DNA from: Tetragonia tetragonoides
Taxonomy: Eukaryota; Streptophyta; Magnoliopsida; Caryophyllales; Aizoaceae
Assembly: GCA_038025085.1 (NCBI GenBank)
Contig: CM076143.1
Span: 10,625,001 to 10,689,000 of the forward strand
Direction: 5' to 3'
Length of the DNA stretch: 64,000 bases
Position 1 is the first letter of the stretch, and each line of letters begins with the position of its first letter. The notes below the pieces were generated by a model. It did no database searches, had not been told where the DNA came from, and worked only from the letters and a program-made list of their open reading frames with translations. Below are positions 34,797 through 46,026 of this stretch, one piece after another. The position numbers were made by a program, and so were the translations under genes.

Positions 34797-37585
34797 ATGT
34801 CTGTGAGGAGAGAGAAAAAGTACGCTTCAGGGTTTCGCCTACAGGTGAATCTTACTGACTTATAATTACAGGGTTACCTTCACTTTAATTAATTTCATAA
34901 ACACCAAAAATATTAAGACTATAATTTATGTATTTTTAATAAATTGTGACAGTTTTGCAGTTTGAAATTTGATGGAAGGAGCAAGTATAATGAACAAGTT
35001 GGGCCTTCTGGGAACAAAGGAGGAAAATCTTGGGACCAAAAGGGTCACAATGGAATAGTGCAGTTCATTGTTTCTTATGAACCTCGGAAGATTAATTCCC
35101 TTCAATTTCAGTACCTTGAAGAAGATGGCAACTTGATCATGTCCGAGGTCTTCGGCAACCCCGAGTTCGTCGGATCCGGCTTTTCCGCAGTTCTCTCTCC
35201 TCCTCTCTCTCTCTCTCTCTCTCAATTTACTATGGAATAATAATGGTTAACCTATTAGTTAATGTCAGGCCGATGGGATTAGTCAAGCAAAAAGTTTGGT
35301 TACCTATGTTATCTTAGAGATAATGGTTAAGATTAACAAATTGGGAGAGTGAAGTAGTATATAAGATTAACAGTATGAAAAGTTAGATACAAACATCATA
35401 GTGCTCAATCTGACTTGTTAAGTTTAATAAACCAGGGCATTATCACTATTGCGTAAAAACATTCAATCTCTAGCTGGGGATGGCAATTTGACTCGGTTCT
35501 GGCTTGATACATGGGTAACTGAGATTCCATTAAAAGAAAAGTTTGCTCGTTTGTTTTCTTTGCCATGCTCTCCCCATGGATCAGTGCACTCTTTTGGATT
35601 TTGGGATGGGTTATATTGGGTGTGGAATCTTACATGGAGGCGCTCATTATTTGTGTGGGAGGAATCCCAAAGAAATGAGCTCAATCATATTCTGCAGCAA
35701 GTGTTTCTAATGCAGGGACAACCTGATCAAGTGGTTTGGGCCTCGTCCAAGGATGGGTTTTTCTCAGTCAAAAACATGAGAAAAGAATTGATGTATGCCA
35801 AACACACTCCCGGCTGTTTCGATAATGTCAAAGGGATTTGGGTGAACGTGGCTCCTCCAAAGGTTGAAACCTTTGCGTGGCTAGCGTGTTTGGAGAGGTT
35901 AAAAGCAAAAGATAGACTAACAAGGATGGGTGTTAGTATGCAAAGCCAGCTGTGTGTCTTGTGCAATGAGGAGGATGAATCAGTTAATCATTTGTTTATA
36001 CATTGCAATATAGTGGGATCAATCTGGGATAGGTGGTTGCAACTTTGGGCTGTGAATTGGTGCAAACCAAAATCATTATTGGAATTTTTCAATCAGTGGG
36101 GAAGCTTAGTATCTGGCGATCACTTTTCTAAGGTATGGAAGACATGGTTCTTTGCTACTATTTGGATTCTTTGGCTAGAACGCAATAATCGTGTATTCAG
36201 AGATAAGCAAATCACGACGATGGAGATTTTCCAGTTAATTCTGCTTCGAATGGGATGGTGGATTAAAGCTTGGGACTCTAGCTTCCCTTATTCGCCCCTT
36301 GAGGTATCACAAAATCCTCTGTGCTTAAAGATTCGATATCCGAGCAGGAAGTTGCAGATTGGTTTGCTGTGGGAACCTCCGCGCCATGGCTCAGTTAAAT
36401 GGAACGTGGATGCTTCAGTTAAAGATGGTATGTCTGCAATTGGTGGTGTTCTTTGTGATTGGATGGAAAATTTCAGATGTGTATTCTCCAAAAAGGTCCA
36501 GCATTGTGAGATAAATAAGGCAGAAGTTTTAGCTATCCTTTTTGAGCTAGAAACATCAGCTAGCAAGGAGTGGTTGTCTCATGTAGAAGTAATAGTGGAA
36601 TCTGACTCCCAAAATGCTGTTGCGTGGAGTAATGCCAAGGTGAGAGGGCCATGGGAGCTGCGATTTGAGCTTAATAGAATACGTATGTATCTCTCTGTGT
36701 GGCCAAAGCTCAGCATACTACACAGAGGCCGGAGTGCGAATAATATAGCTGATGGTCTGGCTAAGCAAGGAATTTATAGAAATGAGGAGCTGTGTGCGTG
36801 GATGTGAGTAGTGTATTACTGATAGGAGTGTTTTACTAGTAGTTTAGCAGGCGTGTACTTCTGATAGGAGTTGCCTTGTGGGTTTCTGTGAGTGTAGGAG
36901 TTTGTACGCTGCTTGGTCTCCCTGTAACTAACTTGAGCAAATGATTATGTGATTTCATTTTCACTCTTCCTAGAAGGTGGGAATTGGATTCACCATGATG
37001 CTATTGCAAGTTAGTTTAATTTATCTCCCTTGTAATTTAATCTTTACAAGGTCGAATAAAATGAGAATTACTGATCAAAAAAAAAAAAAAAAAAAAAAGT
37101 TTAATAAACCAGGGACTATGTACATAAGTTCTGGCGTAAACCTTTTAATTCTATGCAAGGTCTTCTATAAACTTGGTACTCCTATATTTGATCCTTTTTT
37201 TGTCCCTAGATTGCTCATAAAATGATGTAATGTAATGCAGTGGAAGCTGGACTACCCTTACGAGTACATCACTCTAGTACGAGGTTGGTACAACAGTTCC
37301 GGGATAGAAGAGCTAACAGTTTCGACAAACAAGTTAACCTACACATTCGGGAAGGCTTCAGACTCAGATGACAAAAAGTGGTTCTGGTATGATTTTGGAG
37401 GGCTGAACCAGTTTGGTGGATTTCATGGCACCTGTGACTCTCAATGCATCAGGTCTATAGGGGTGTATGTCAAACCAGTTATGGCATTAGCAGCATTTAA
37501 CCCAAACAGTAGCCATGAAGATCCTACAACTTGCAACAATCCTGCTGATATGATAGGGGACTCCATTGCCCAGATGAAATTCTAA
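34797..37585 (+). CDS. Jacalin-related (mannose-binding type) lectin, three exons
   Basis: Proposed exons: 34797-34844, 34953-35189 and 37241-37585, all joining in phase 0 to about 209 residues. Exon 2 gives VGPSGNKGGKSWD and IVQFIVSYEPRKINSLQFQY; exon 3 gives WKLDYPYEYITLVRGWY, LTVSTNKLTYTFG, FGGLNQFGGFHGTCD and IRSIGVYVKP, which together are one beta-prism jacalin domain with an extended C-terminus of about 28 residues. Such lectins bind mannose or galactose sugars and are usually cytoplasmic or nuclear. The first exon is a prediction (ATG then CAG|GT). The exon 2 donor (gca|gttctc, 35190) is weak and abuts a CT microsatellite. The last intron of about 2 kb contains a LINE insertion. Whether splicing still works is unknown. 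Confidence 0.65.
35438..37097 (+). mobile_element. 5'-truncated LINE in the lectin intron
   Basis: A 17-bp target duplication (agtttaataaaccaggg; 35421-35437 and 37098-37114) and a terminal A run (about 37078-37097) bound the insertion exactly. The interior is one uninterrupted frame of about 450 codons to 36807: the region after the reverse transcriptase (NLTRFWLDTWV), a zf-RVT finger (CVLCNEEDESVNHLFIHC), and RNase H (VKWNVDASVKDGMSAIGGVL, later EVLAILFELE and RSANNIADGLAKQG). The endonuclease and reverse transcriptase were lost by 5' truncation at insertion. The open frame suggests a young copy. Confidence 0.95.
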
Positions 37586-37944
37586 ACCTCGGCACAATCT
37601 TCATAACCCCGTCTATGCTGATGTTGCTTGGCATAATGTTAGAGTGGAACACTAGTACTACATAATAGATTTGATCCATGTTTTCTCGAATCAAGTATCC
37701 TATTATGTTCAAGAACTTGGCATAATATTGTCATAGATATGTTTAGCTAGTTTTCTGTCTTTCATCTGACCACACAATTTTGCGGTGCTTGCTCATGGGT
37801 TTTCATCAAACAGAACACACTTCTTGGGTAATGGTGCACCATATTTGAAATAGTGGATATGTTAAAAATAAAAAATAATAATTTAATCATTAAGAGTACC
37901 TAATTGTTTACCTTTTCTTATAGGTTTTTTCTAGCAATCAAATA

Positions 37945-38198
37945 CTTAATCTGTTTTACCAAGATGTTTACACTTCATTTTTCAAGGTCAAAGTTCACAA
38001 ACTTTGACCATGAATTAGTGAAAAAATACAAATATTTATAATGTAAAAATGGTATTGTTAGATTTATTTTAAAGAAAACTTTTGGAAATTATAATTTTAT
38101 AATCTATATATGCATATAATTACAATTATATACGGTCAAAGTGATGCATTGGAGACCGTAAAAAAGCAAATGTAAACATCTTCGTAAAACGGAGGGAG
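37945..38198. mobile_element. Stowaway-type MITE (254 bp)
   Basis: The right end 'aaaacggagggag' and the diverged left end 'cttaatctgtttta' are inverted ends of the CTCCCTCCGTT type, flanked by TA at both sides. The interior shares 'ggtcaaagttcacaaactttgacc' with the MITE at 42217-42471. Confidence 0.85.
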
Positions 38199-39073
38199 TA
38201 GTAAAAAGCCCCCGTGACTCTAGCGACCACTATGTTAATAGTTTAAATTCTGGATCTTACCGTTAATGGAATTTTTTTTGTCCAATAAGTAATAAAGAAG
38301 GCAAGTCCACCATAAGGTCATCACGTCTATTCACCTCCTGTATGCTGAAGATGGGAGAGCTTGTTAAAAAATGAAAAAACTGGTAAACCACAGGCGCGCA
38401 GAGGGGAAGGGTGCCGATGGGAAGCTGGACGAAACCTGCCATCCAAATGATCTTCCCATCTCTGTTGTAGAAATTTGGAAACTACTAGGATAAAAAGGGA
38501 GTGGAAAAACGGGACCAAGAAGGTTCAAGTGTGATAACTCTGTTCCAAATGATGCTTGGCGGCATGGAGACAGGAGAAGTGACGGAGCAGGGAGTTGTCT
38601 TTGTGGGAGGTAACTAAGAGCTTCATAGACATGAAGAGCAGGAGAGCATACTACTACTTTTGTGCCATTCTAGTAATCTGTGAGTAAGAGACAAAGAGTA
38701 GACTAGAGCTGCCATGATTATACGCGTGTGTATTCTTTGTCTTATAAATATCATATCAGAACAATCATTCGACCATAACAGTTAGCAAAAAGGATTCCAT
38801 AAAGCAATTTCAACACCACTGCACTTGGAGCTCTATAATTATCAGCCATCCATAGACACAAAATGCAAATTGACTTTCTAAATGAACTTTATCTTCAAAA
38901 GACATCGTCACTCATCTACCAAGGAATAAACTAAAAGAGAGACAATGAACAGGACAAACCAGCAGTCTGTGTTCCAGCTTCATTGCACGGTTGGATTAAT
39001 CCACATCCATAGACTGTTGGTTTAGCAGCAGTTAGTTGAGAAGGTGCTTTGGTACAACGAGCATCACCCCTTT
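38199..39073. other. Intergenic and mL41 3' flank
   Basis: No gene seen. The part next to 39073 is the probable 3' UTR of the minus-strand mL41 gene. Confidence 0.4.
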
Positions 39074-41502
39074 CTATTTTGATGAAGCAGCAGCCTCAGT
39101 AGTAGCATTTAGTGGGCACTGAGAAACATAGGGTTTCAGCTGCAAAAAAGATCCCAATATCAATGAGTCCAGTTAAAGAGCGTCTGTATTAAACTTTGGA
39201 TACATTGTATACAACTCAGTGCAAAGTAGAACATTCAAATGTAGTTTCCCCCGCTTAGGGTGGTTGCCATAACCAGTTTTTGGTTTTGTAAAATTTTCAA
39301 CTGTAGACCATCAATCTAATGTATTTTTTTTTCTTTACAGTTCATCAAAATTGAACCAAAAAGCGGAAACATAACTGGTTTTTAGTTTTCAAAAACACTG
39401 AAAACTAAAAACCATCCCAAGCCGGTGAGAAGGGCAGTACAAGCCAATTATGTAAATTTGCAGCACAACATATATGCAAATAATGTTCAACGGTACATAG
39501 TTGCACAGGACAAAATTCAAGCAAGTAGATGTGACCACTCTGTCAAGGGAAATCAAATCAATTTGAGAAAATGAATATCTACAATGACATTTGCAATCAG
39601 AAGGAAACTTTCTGCATGATTGAGGCTCCTTAAATAAGACTGCGTACATTAGTAAACCAACCCATAGTAAGGCATGTAGAAAGCTTAATAGTACTTTATA
39701 ATATAACTCTTCACAGAACAAAAAGAGATGCAAAACAAATTAAAAATTTGACAAGCAATGTTAGTAACATTGAAAAAACAATCTAAACTTCAGATATTTG
39801 AGTGGATGCTAGCCTGCCTCTCAGTCTGCTTTTCCCTTTTCCGTTTATCAGTTTGGAGGAAGACTGGCTTATGTTGACTATCATCAAGTTATTATAAGTG
39901 ATCGTTTGGCTGACAATAACAGACACAGAATGCCATTTTGTGAGTCATTTGGGTGGTAAAACCTGTAGAAAGTAGAAACATCCTACAAAATGGATAATTT
40001 GTTTGGCTCGAGTCTCCTCAGGCACATGGCGTTAGTCAAGCAAAGGTAAGAGGAACTTCCTGTTCTCACCCGATAAAACTTGGGTACCTCTTTGGAGGTC
40101 CTAGTTCATGAGAATTGAGAAATACTTTTTAGGAGTTACATCTTCCCATAGTGAACCAAAAGACCAAGTTTTGACAGTTACTACACCCTTTCTAACATAG
40201 AATCATGATAATGCCTACATGAATGCTGACTACGCAGCAAGTTGCCAGAACCCAACCTATGACTGGAAAAGACACAAAATTTACCAAGGAGAGAATCAGT
40301 GTATTCAACACTTCACATATCAGTAACCATTCAACTTCAAACAAATTCAATATCTTATTCTGCAGAGATATAAAGCTCCCTTCTTTACTCCTAAATTTAT
40401 CATAATTTGTATCATAAACTGCACAGTTTATCTTGGCAACTTGATTAAGAATTTATTCAAGCAAGTGCAAACAACTGTTTCAACCTAAAATTAATTTCTC
40501 TAGCCTAAGATTCCCTTGAACTAATTCAGGACATCTTATTTTCCAGGCTATTTACATGAGCATCGTTTAGCATGGCCACTAAGCATTAAGAACATAGGCT
40601 ACTCCAAAACATTCAGAATGGACATAAAATCCTTTGTTTCTCATTCGTCAGAAGTTCTCCATCAAGAAATAAGAAAGATGAAATAAAGTACCTTGAAATC
40701 AGTCAGATCAGGTACCACATAGTTAGGTAGCTTTTCTTGCACCAAAACGTAGCCACCTGCACCATAATTCAGGATAATTGCGATAAGCAAAAGGAAAAAG
40801 ACCCTACAAACCTTCATTTTGCCTGAAAACATCTTACATATATCATACAAAACAACTGAAAAAAATTTAGAAAAAAGATGGGCATGTAACAGCAACTCGA
40901 ATCAGAAAAAAATCTTGATGCCAAGATACAGATTGGGATCAAATCTTCTAAGTAAATCAGAACATGTAACCAATAAATTAATTACAATCAACAGACCAAT
41001 TCAAGCTACTTGCATATTAGCCAAATGTCAAAGATGGAAAATATATCATTCACTACCAGTGTGCCACTATTCAGCCATAATACTTAATCATACTAACATT
41101 GTCAATTATGACTTCCAGAAGAAGCTTTGCTTCCTTGAAAAACGAAAGGCATTTTACATGTAACATTATAAAACTAACTGAAAGGTTTCTGAGTAAGACG
41201 GGGCATGATAGCAACAACACATTTAACGAAATTCTTCATGCAAAATACAGGTTTCCTTCAGCAATACATTGATGTACAATCAGCTGGCCAATGTGAGCTA
41301 CTAGCATATTAATCAAGTCAAAGAAGGAAAATACATAGAAGTGAAGGAGAAACCGACCTTTGCGTGTATGGAAACCAGTGGGTTTGCAGTTCTTTCCTTT
41401 GTAATAATTCCTCGGGGCTCTTTTGGAAGAGAGGATATCCAGCGACGAAGCACGCTTTAGACGCATTGCTCTCCCCAACCCTAGTATCAACCCCAATGGC
41501 AT
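39074..41502 (-). CDS. Mitochondrial large ribosomal subunit protein mL41 (MRP-L27 family)
   Basis: Three coding exons on the minus strand: 41502-41358, 40756-40692 and 39139-39074, giving 91 residues with exact GT-AG borders and consistent phases. Residues 1-48: MPLGLILGLGRAMRLKRASS, NYYKGKNCKPTGFHTRKG. Residues 49-70: GGYVLVQEKLPNYVVPDLTD. Residues 71-91: LKPYVSQCPLNATTEAAASS and a final Lys. This matches the plant mL41/MRP-L27 family, a structural protein of the mitochondrial ribosome. A 5' UTR exon with donor CAG|GTATTT at 41984 and acceptor near 41548 is likely. Intron 2 (1.55 kb) holds two MITEs. The upstream region has site II motifs usual for mitochondrial ribosomal genes. The start is the first ATG in frame. 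Confidence 0.9.
39255..39421. mobile_element. MITE in mL41 intron 2
   Basis: The ends 'gggtggttgccataaccagtt' and 'aactaaaaaccatccc' are imperfect inverted repeats. A related segment lies at 44398-44590 ('ggggtggttttaagtttttag' ... 'caaccacctt'). The target duplication is not clear. Confidence 0.5.
39898..40173. mobile_element. Second MITE in mL41 intron 2, same family as the P450-intron MITE
   Basis: The ends 'tgatcgtttggctgac' and 'agtgaaccaaaagacca' are imperfect inverted repeats and resemble those of 31561-31869 ('ggtcgtttggttcacc'). Interior phrases such as 'aggaacttcctg' also resemble it. The boundary is approximate. Confidence 0.5.
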
Positions 41503-41984
41503 CTTTCCTTTCTTCAAAAATTAGGGTGCCAAAAAGCAATCACCAAATCTGTCCAACATTAGAAACAATATGCAAATGAAAAAAAGCTCATTTATAAAGT
41601 TTTAATATGGTCTCGTTTACTGCTTATAACCACAATCATAATCATGGGTATGCACATCTACCACAGATTGACTAATTACACAAACTAGGTACTACTCCTG
41701 GTAGTTCTTTCAACTACAATTTTAATCATGGGCATGCACATTTATCACATATCTAATTAGCAAATTGGTTAATTTCACAAAACTAGATAGTTCCAAGCTT
41801 AAGCTAGAAAATGGGTTCTCGAATTTGTTAAACAAAATAAGTGAAACCATAAAAGGGTAATGGTAGAAATACTCAAAGATGGGATCAAGTGTGCAATTTT
41901 ATGGTGATATTTAATCAGAAGACCATAAATTTGAAATTGCGACAGTAATGATTGAAATTGAAATAACAGTTTGTGGGAAATACC

Positions 41985-42160
41985 TGGGCAGAGGATCGCT
42001 GACAAATTCGGAGCCAAAAACTGGGTAGAAGATTGCAGTGAGGAGGGAGAGGGAGAGGGAGAGGGAGAGGGAGAGAGAGGGGTTTAAAGGGAGTTTTGTG
42101 ATTTGTTTGTTAGCCCAAGATATGTGGGTTTGGGCTTTTAATGCCATTGGGCTAAAATAT
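41985..42160 (-). promoter_or_regulatory. mL41 promoter and 5' UTR start
   Basis: Three site II motifs (AGCCCA 42112-42117, TGGGCT 42131-42136 and 42148-42153) lie just upstream of a pyrimidine-rich tract on the minus strand (the gaggga run at 42036-42079), which is a common transcription-start context for plant ribosomal and mitochondrial protein genes. Confidence 0.55.
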
Positions 42161-42216
42161 TGTGTCCTTATAACTTATAAGTCATACTCCCTCGTCTTAG
42201 TCCAAGATAAGTGTTA

Positions 42217-42471
42217 CTCTCTCTGTCCCAAGTTTATCTTTACATTGGATTTTTTAAGGTCAAAGTTTGTGAACTTTGACTCCTTATTTGTGAAAAGTTA
42301 CAAAGTTTTAAAATGTGAAAATAGTATTGCTAGATTCATTTTAAATTGTATTTTCAAAATATCATATTATTATAAGTTCTATAATTATGAAATCATAAAT
42401 ATTCATGGTCAAAGTAGTGTCTTGAAAACCGTGAAAAGTCCAATATAAAGATAAATATGGGAATGAGGGAG
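42217..42471. mobile_element. Stowaway-type MITE (255 bp)
   Basis: The ends CTCTCTCTGTCCCAAG and 'atatgggaatgagggag' are imperfect inverted repeats, with TA on both sides (42215-42216 and 42472-42473). The size and the internal 'ggtcaaagtttgtgaactttgac' match the MITE at 37945-38198. Confidence 0.85.
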
Positions 42472-42852
42472 TATATGGGTTTGGGCTTTTACTCCACTTT
42501 GATATTAGGAAAAGAACAAAAGAAAAGAGGGAAGAAAAAAAGGAAAAAAAGAAAGGAGATATATTTTTGTTATTGTTTTTAAATAGTTAACTAAAAATGC
42601 CATGCTGGTACTTTAATTTGGAATTTGAAAGGTTAATTCAAATGTGTTCAATTGCGGTCTGAGTTTGAGCCAAACTAAGCAATAGTTAAATGTTACTCTC
42701 ATGTTTATTGTACATGCTAATCTCTCTCTCTCATTTTTCCTTTCTCTCTCCTTCCCCCACCTACTCTCTCTCCTCCACTCCTCCACTCTCCGGATTAGGT
42801 TCCTCCATGATATCGAGATTAGGCAAAAATTTGTGAAACTCCGGAGGGGGTT

Positions 42853-43104
42853 GACCAAACTTCTTCAAATTTCAACTTCTCCCCTCATTTTCCTCACATT
42901 CTCCCCCCTCCAACATCAATTTCAGCTTATTAGAAACTGAAAATAGCACCCAAACATGTTAGAAGTAGAAGTTTTAATTTGAAGCTTCTATTTTTGGTCA
43001 TTTTGAGGGTTATTTTCAGCTTTTTGGAAGCTAAATCTGGTGGTGGTGGAGGGAAAATGTGAAGAAAGTGAGGAGTAGAAGCTGAAATTTGAAAAAGTTT
43101 GGCC
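42853..43104. mobile_element. Foldback MITE, almost fully palindromic
   Basis: The left arm 'gaccaaacttcttcaaatttcaa' and the right arm 'gaaatttgaaaaagtttggcc' continue as an inverted repeat across most of the 252 bp, so a single-stranded copy would form one long hairpin. It is non-coding. I could not define the target duplication. Confidence 0.7.
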
Positions 43105-43955
43105 AAACAATAAAATATATTTGGGCATACTTTCTCTTGGTAAGTAGTATAATCCAATCCGAATATAGCATTACTCGTTATAAAACCACAAAACAAATAT
43201 AATATACTCTAGATATTTGTTGTTACAATTTATTTGTTTTTAAAAAGCGACAAATTTTAGACATGAAGCGTAACCTTTCAATCCCAAATTTCTCACTCGC
43301 CATTTTCCATCGATCATTATGTGCAATGGCGGGTCTAAGAAATTAATTATATGGGTACAAAACTAAATTATAAAGAAATTTTAGTAAAAATTTTCAAAAA
43401 GTTTGGATGTTCGGAACCCTCTCGTCATGTGTATGTTTTTTTTCTAATGATGATTGAAACAAGATTAGATGCATAAACACACGGACCACATGTAGTCCTT
43501 AGTTAAACATTGCAATCAATGATTAAAAAATTTGACTAGAAGTGAAGTGAAGTGATGTGAAAGAGTGAAATGCATTATGATGGATATATACAAGCATGGG
43601 TTTTTCCCACGGGGTTGCCTCAATCTTTGTCAAATAGACAAACTGGCAATGTGTGTATCAATCAACGTGATAGTGATCTGAGTCGGTACTTTAGCACTTG
43701 TTTAACTTTTTAAATGCGCACAAACAACTGATTATTAAGCATTCGTACAGCTACCCTCAATGATATATGAAGTTTAAGAACCATTTCTTATCCGAAACTG
43801 TGACAAGACATACCAACGTCTAGAGTACTCATAATTAGATTTAAAATCAAATGAGAAGACACACTAGCTAACAATAACGTGAATTACTAATAAGTCATAG
43901 TCAATTACCGATCTCATGTCTGATTGCTCTCAGTACTCTGTAATTAATTATGGAT
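43105..43955. other. Intergenic, no gene
   Basis: AT-rich. 'aatggcgggtctaa' at about 43326 resembles a decayed end of the hAT-type elements in this window, without a partner. Confidence 0.35.
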
Positions 43956-44080
43956 ATTTTGACGTGGTGGTTAAAACTGAGGTGTTAGGTTCGATTCCCC
44001 ATTTCTCCCTCTTCATGTTAATGTATATTGTATTCACCTTATTTGTGCCTCATCCGAATCAAAAAAAAGAAAAAGAAAAT
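43956..44080 (+). mobile_element. tRNA-derived SINE candidate
   Basis: An A-box-like 'gacgtggtggttaa' (43961-43974) and a perfect B-box GGTTCGATTCC (43988-43998) are spaced as in a tRNA promoter and followed by an A-rich tail (44061-44080). No tRNA fold is complete, so it is a SINE rather than a tRNA gene. Confidence 0.6.
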
Positions 44081-46026
44081 TCATTAATTGGGCATTATTC
44101 ATCATGAGCTTGAGCTTAAAATAATGTTATGATGATCATTTGACGAATATTGCAAAATGGATTGATGCATTATCGAATATCGATTATAAGCAATGTAGAC
44201 ATCTCTCAAGGTAAGGTGGTTACCAAAGGGCAGTTAGCAAAATAAAAACAATAAAATATGGTTTTTCAAAAGTACTACTATGTTATTATAAAACAATGAA
44301 TCTAATTATACTATTTCTACATTGTAGATTAAAATATTTTTTTCATGAATCAATGGTCAAAGTTAGTAAACTTTAATTTGACTTTCAAAACATTCGGGGT
44401 GGTTTTAAGTTTTTAGTTTTCTTGAAAACTAAAAATCAGTTTTTGAAAACCACAATTTTTGGTTTCCAGTTTTCAGTTACTAGTTTCGAAAATAAAGTAG
44501 ACAACTAAAATAGAAAAAAAAATCAACTCCAAATAAAATTTCTATAAGTAGATAAAAAAATTCTATAACTCGCAACCACCTTGAACGGTTAAATGTTAGA
44601 GGGTTTTTCGAAACGGATGGAGTATATAACGGTTAAAGATTGAGAATTGAGAAATAGTATATAATAGGTGGATGCCCGTGAGTATGCCCGTGCGTTGCAC
44701 GGACTGTGATTATATAATAAAACTAATATAATAACGTGATTATTAATCTCATCGAAAAACAAAGTGTAATTGTCACTTATGAAAAATTATTAGTAATATA
44801 TGGATAAATATTTATATAATCCATTTAATATAATGAATGTTATATAATAAGATTACTATGATTTTATAGGGCATCTTATCTAATTTAAACTCTTATCATC
44901 AATTTCAATTAACTATTAATTAACTAATCTCATATGTTACATGATCCAAGAAATAATAGTTTCAAAGTCTTTCTATGCTTGATGTTCGTACGCCAATACT
45001 CTTATGTTGATATAAGTGTACAACGAACATTCCAAAGATATGATCCTTTTTTTTTATGGTAAAATGAGTTAAAATGTCTAATGTATACATAACTACGTAT
45101 TATTTTTCAAAAATAAAGAAGTTTTAGACGTAAACCTTAGAATAGCAAAAACATATTTCAATGCTTGCTTGTTTTTTCAAAGTTATGTGAGCGATCAAAG
45201 TAATGCTTTGAATAATGCAAAAAGTCCAATATAATTTTATTTGTGGTCCGGAGGGAGTACATTAATAATTATAAAGTTGAAGGGAACATAAATTTGAACC
45301 CTAAAATAACATGGGGGGTCAGTATAATACGTACAGTTATTTTAACTCTATTATTGAATTATACGTGATGATGGTAAAGTTTTCTATTAAAGATTGGATC
45401 TGAAATCATTTTAGATTCATCGTTTATTTCTTTATTCTACACATACTCCTTTTTATTATATTTTAACTTGAGATTTTTTTTAAATTTTTATAACTAATAT
45501 ACATATCTTTTCTCTTATTTTTACATGCAACTCTTTAGTTGTGTCAGCTTGTCAAGCTAATTACTGATTACCTTTTTAGGTGGACGCATCTAATGTTGTA
45601 AATCAAGAGAACATACTACAAATTAGTCTCATTTTAAAGGATATTTCGTACTCGTTCCAATGGTGTAAGCAATTTAATTTCTTAAGCGGTGAAACTAAAG
45701 TTATATGCTTTTTAAAATCTAATAGTCTACTCTTTAATGATTTAGGAAAGTACAACTTTAGTATATATTCTAACCTCTAATTAATAGTAACTCTTTAGAG
45801 ATTTAGGAAAGTACAACTTTAGTATATATTCTATACCAAAACATATATTTCTATTTTATATTTATTTTAAAATTTTATTACAATGGCTCGCTTAGGTGGA
45901 CGCCTCCAATGCTGTCAGAAAGTGCCTCTAATATATAGATACTAGTTTTAAAGCCCGTGCGATGCACGAGTTCATGTTTATACACTCGTATTTGATATTT
46001 AGTATACTATATATATACGTTAAACT
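44081..46026. other. Decayed MITE and Helitron debris
   Basis: Stowaway right ends survive at about 44614-44626 ('gaaacggatggag' then TA) and 45247-45258 ('ccggagggag' then TA). A hairpin 'ccgtgcgttgcacgg' lies at 44690-44704. A 33-bp phrase (gatttaggaaagtacaactt...) occurs at about 45743 and again at about 45801, and 'taggtggacgc' at 45578 and 45894. No gene is found. Confidence 0.5.
45942..45968 (-). mobile_element. Helitron 3' terminus (minus orientation)
   Basis: Read on the minus strand: hairpin CGTGCATCGCACG, then 'ggctttaaaa', CTAG and T, the canonical Helitron 3' end. The element body would extend to the right and has been hit by the CACTA element at 46027. No 5' end was assigned. 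Confidence 0.55.

Noticed and set aside
36288..36566. 92-codon minus-strand frame
   Set aside because: Antisense shadow of the LINE RNase H region.
43988..43998. Perfect tRNA B-box, considered as a tRNA gene
   Set aside because: No acceptor stem or complete cloverleaf could be formed; the A-rich tail fits a SINE.
44690..44704. Hairpin ccgtgcgttgcacgg considered as a further Helitron 3' end
   Set aside because: No CTRR-type terminus at the expected distance on either strand; kept only as debris.
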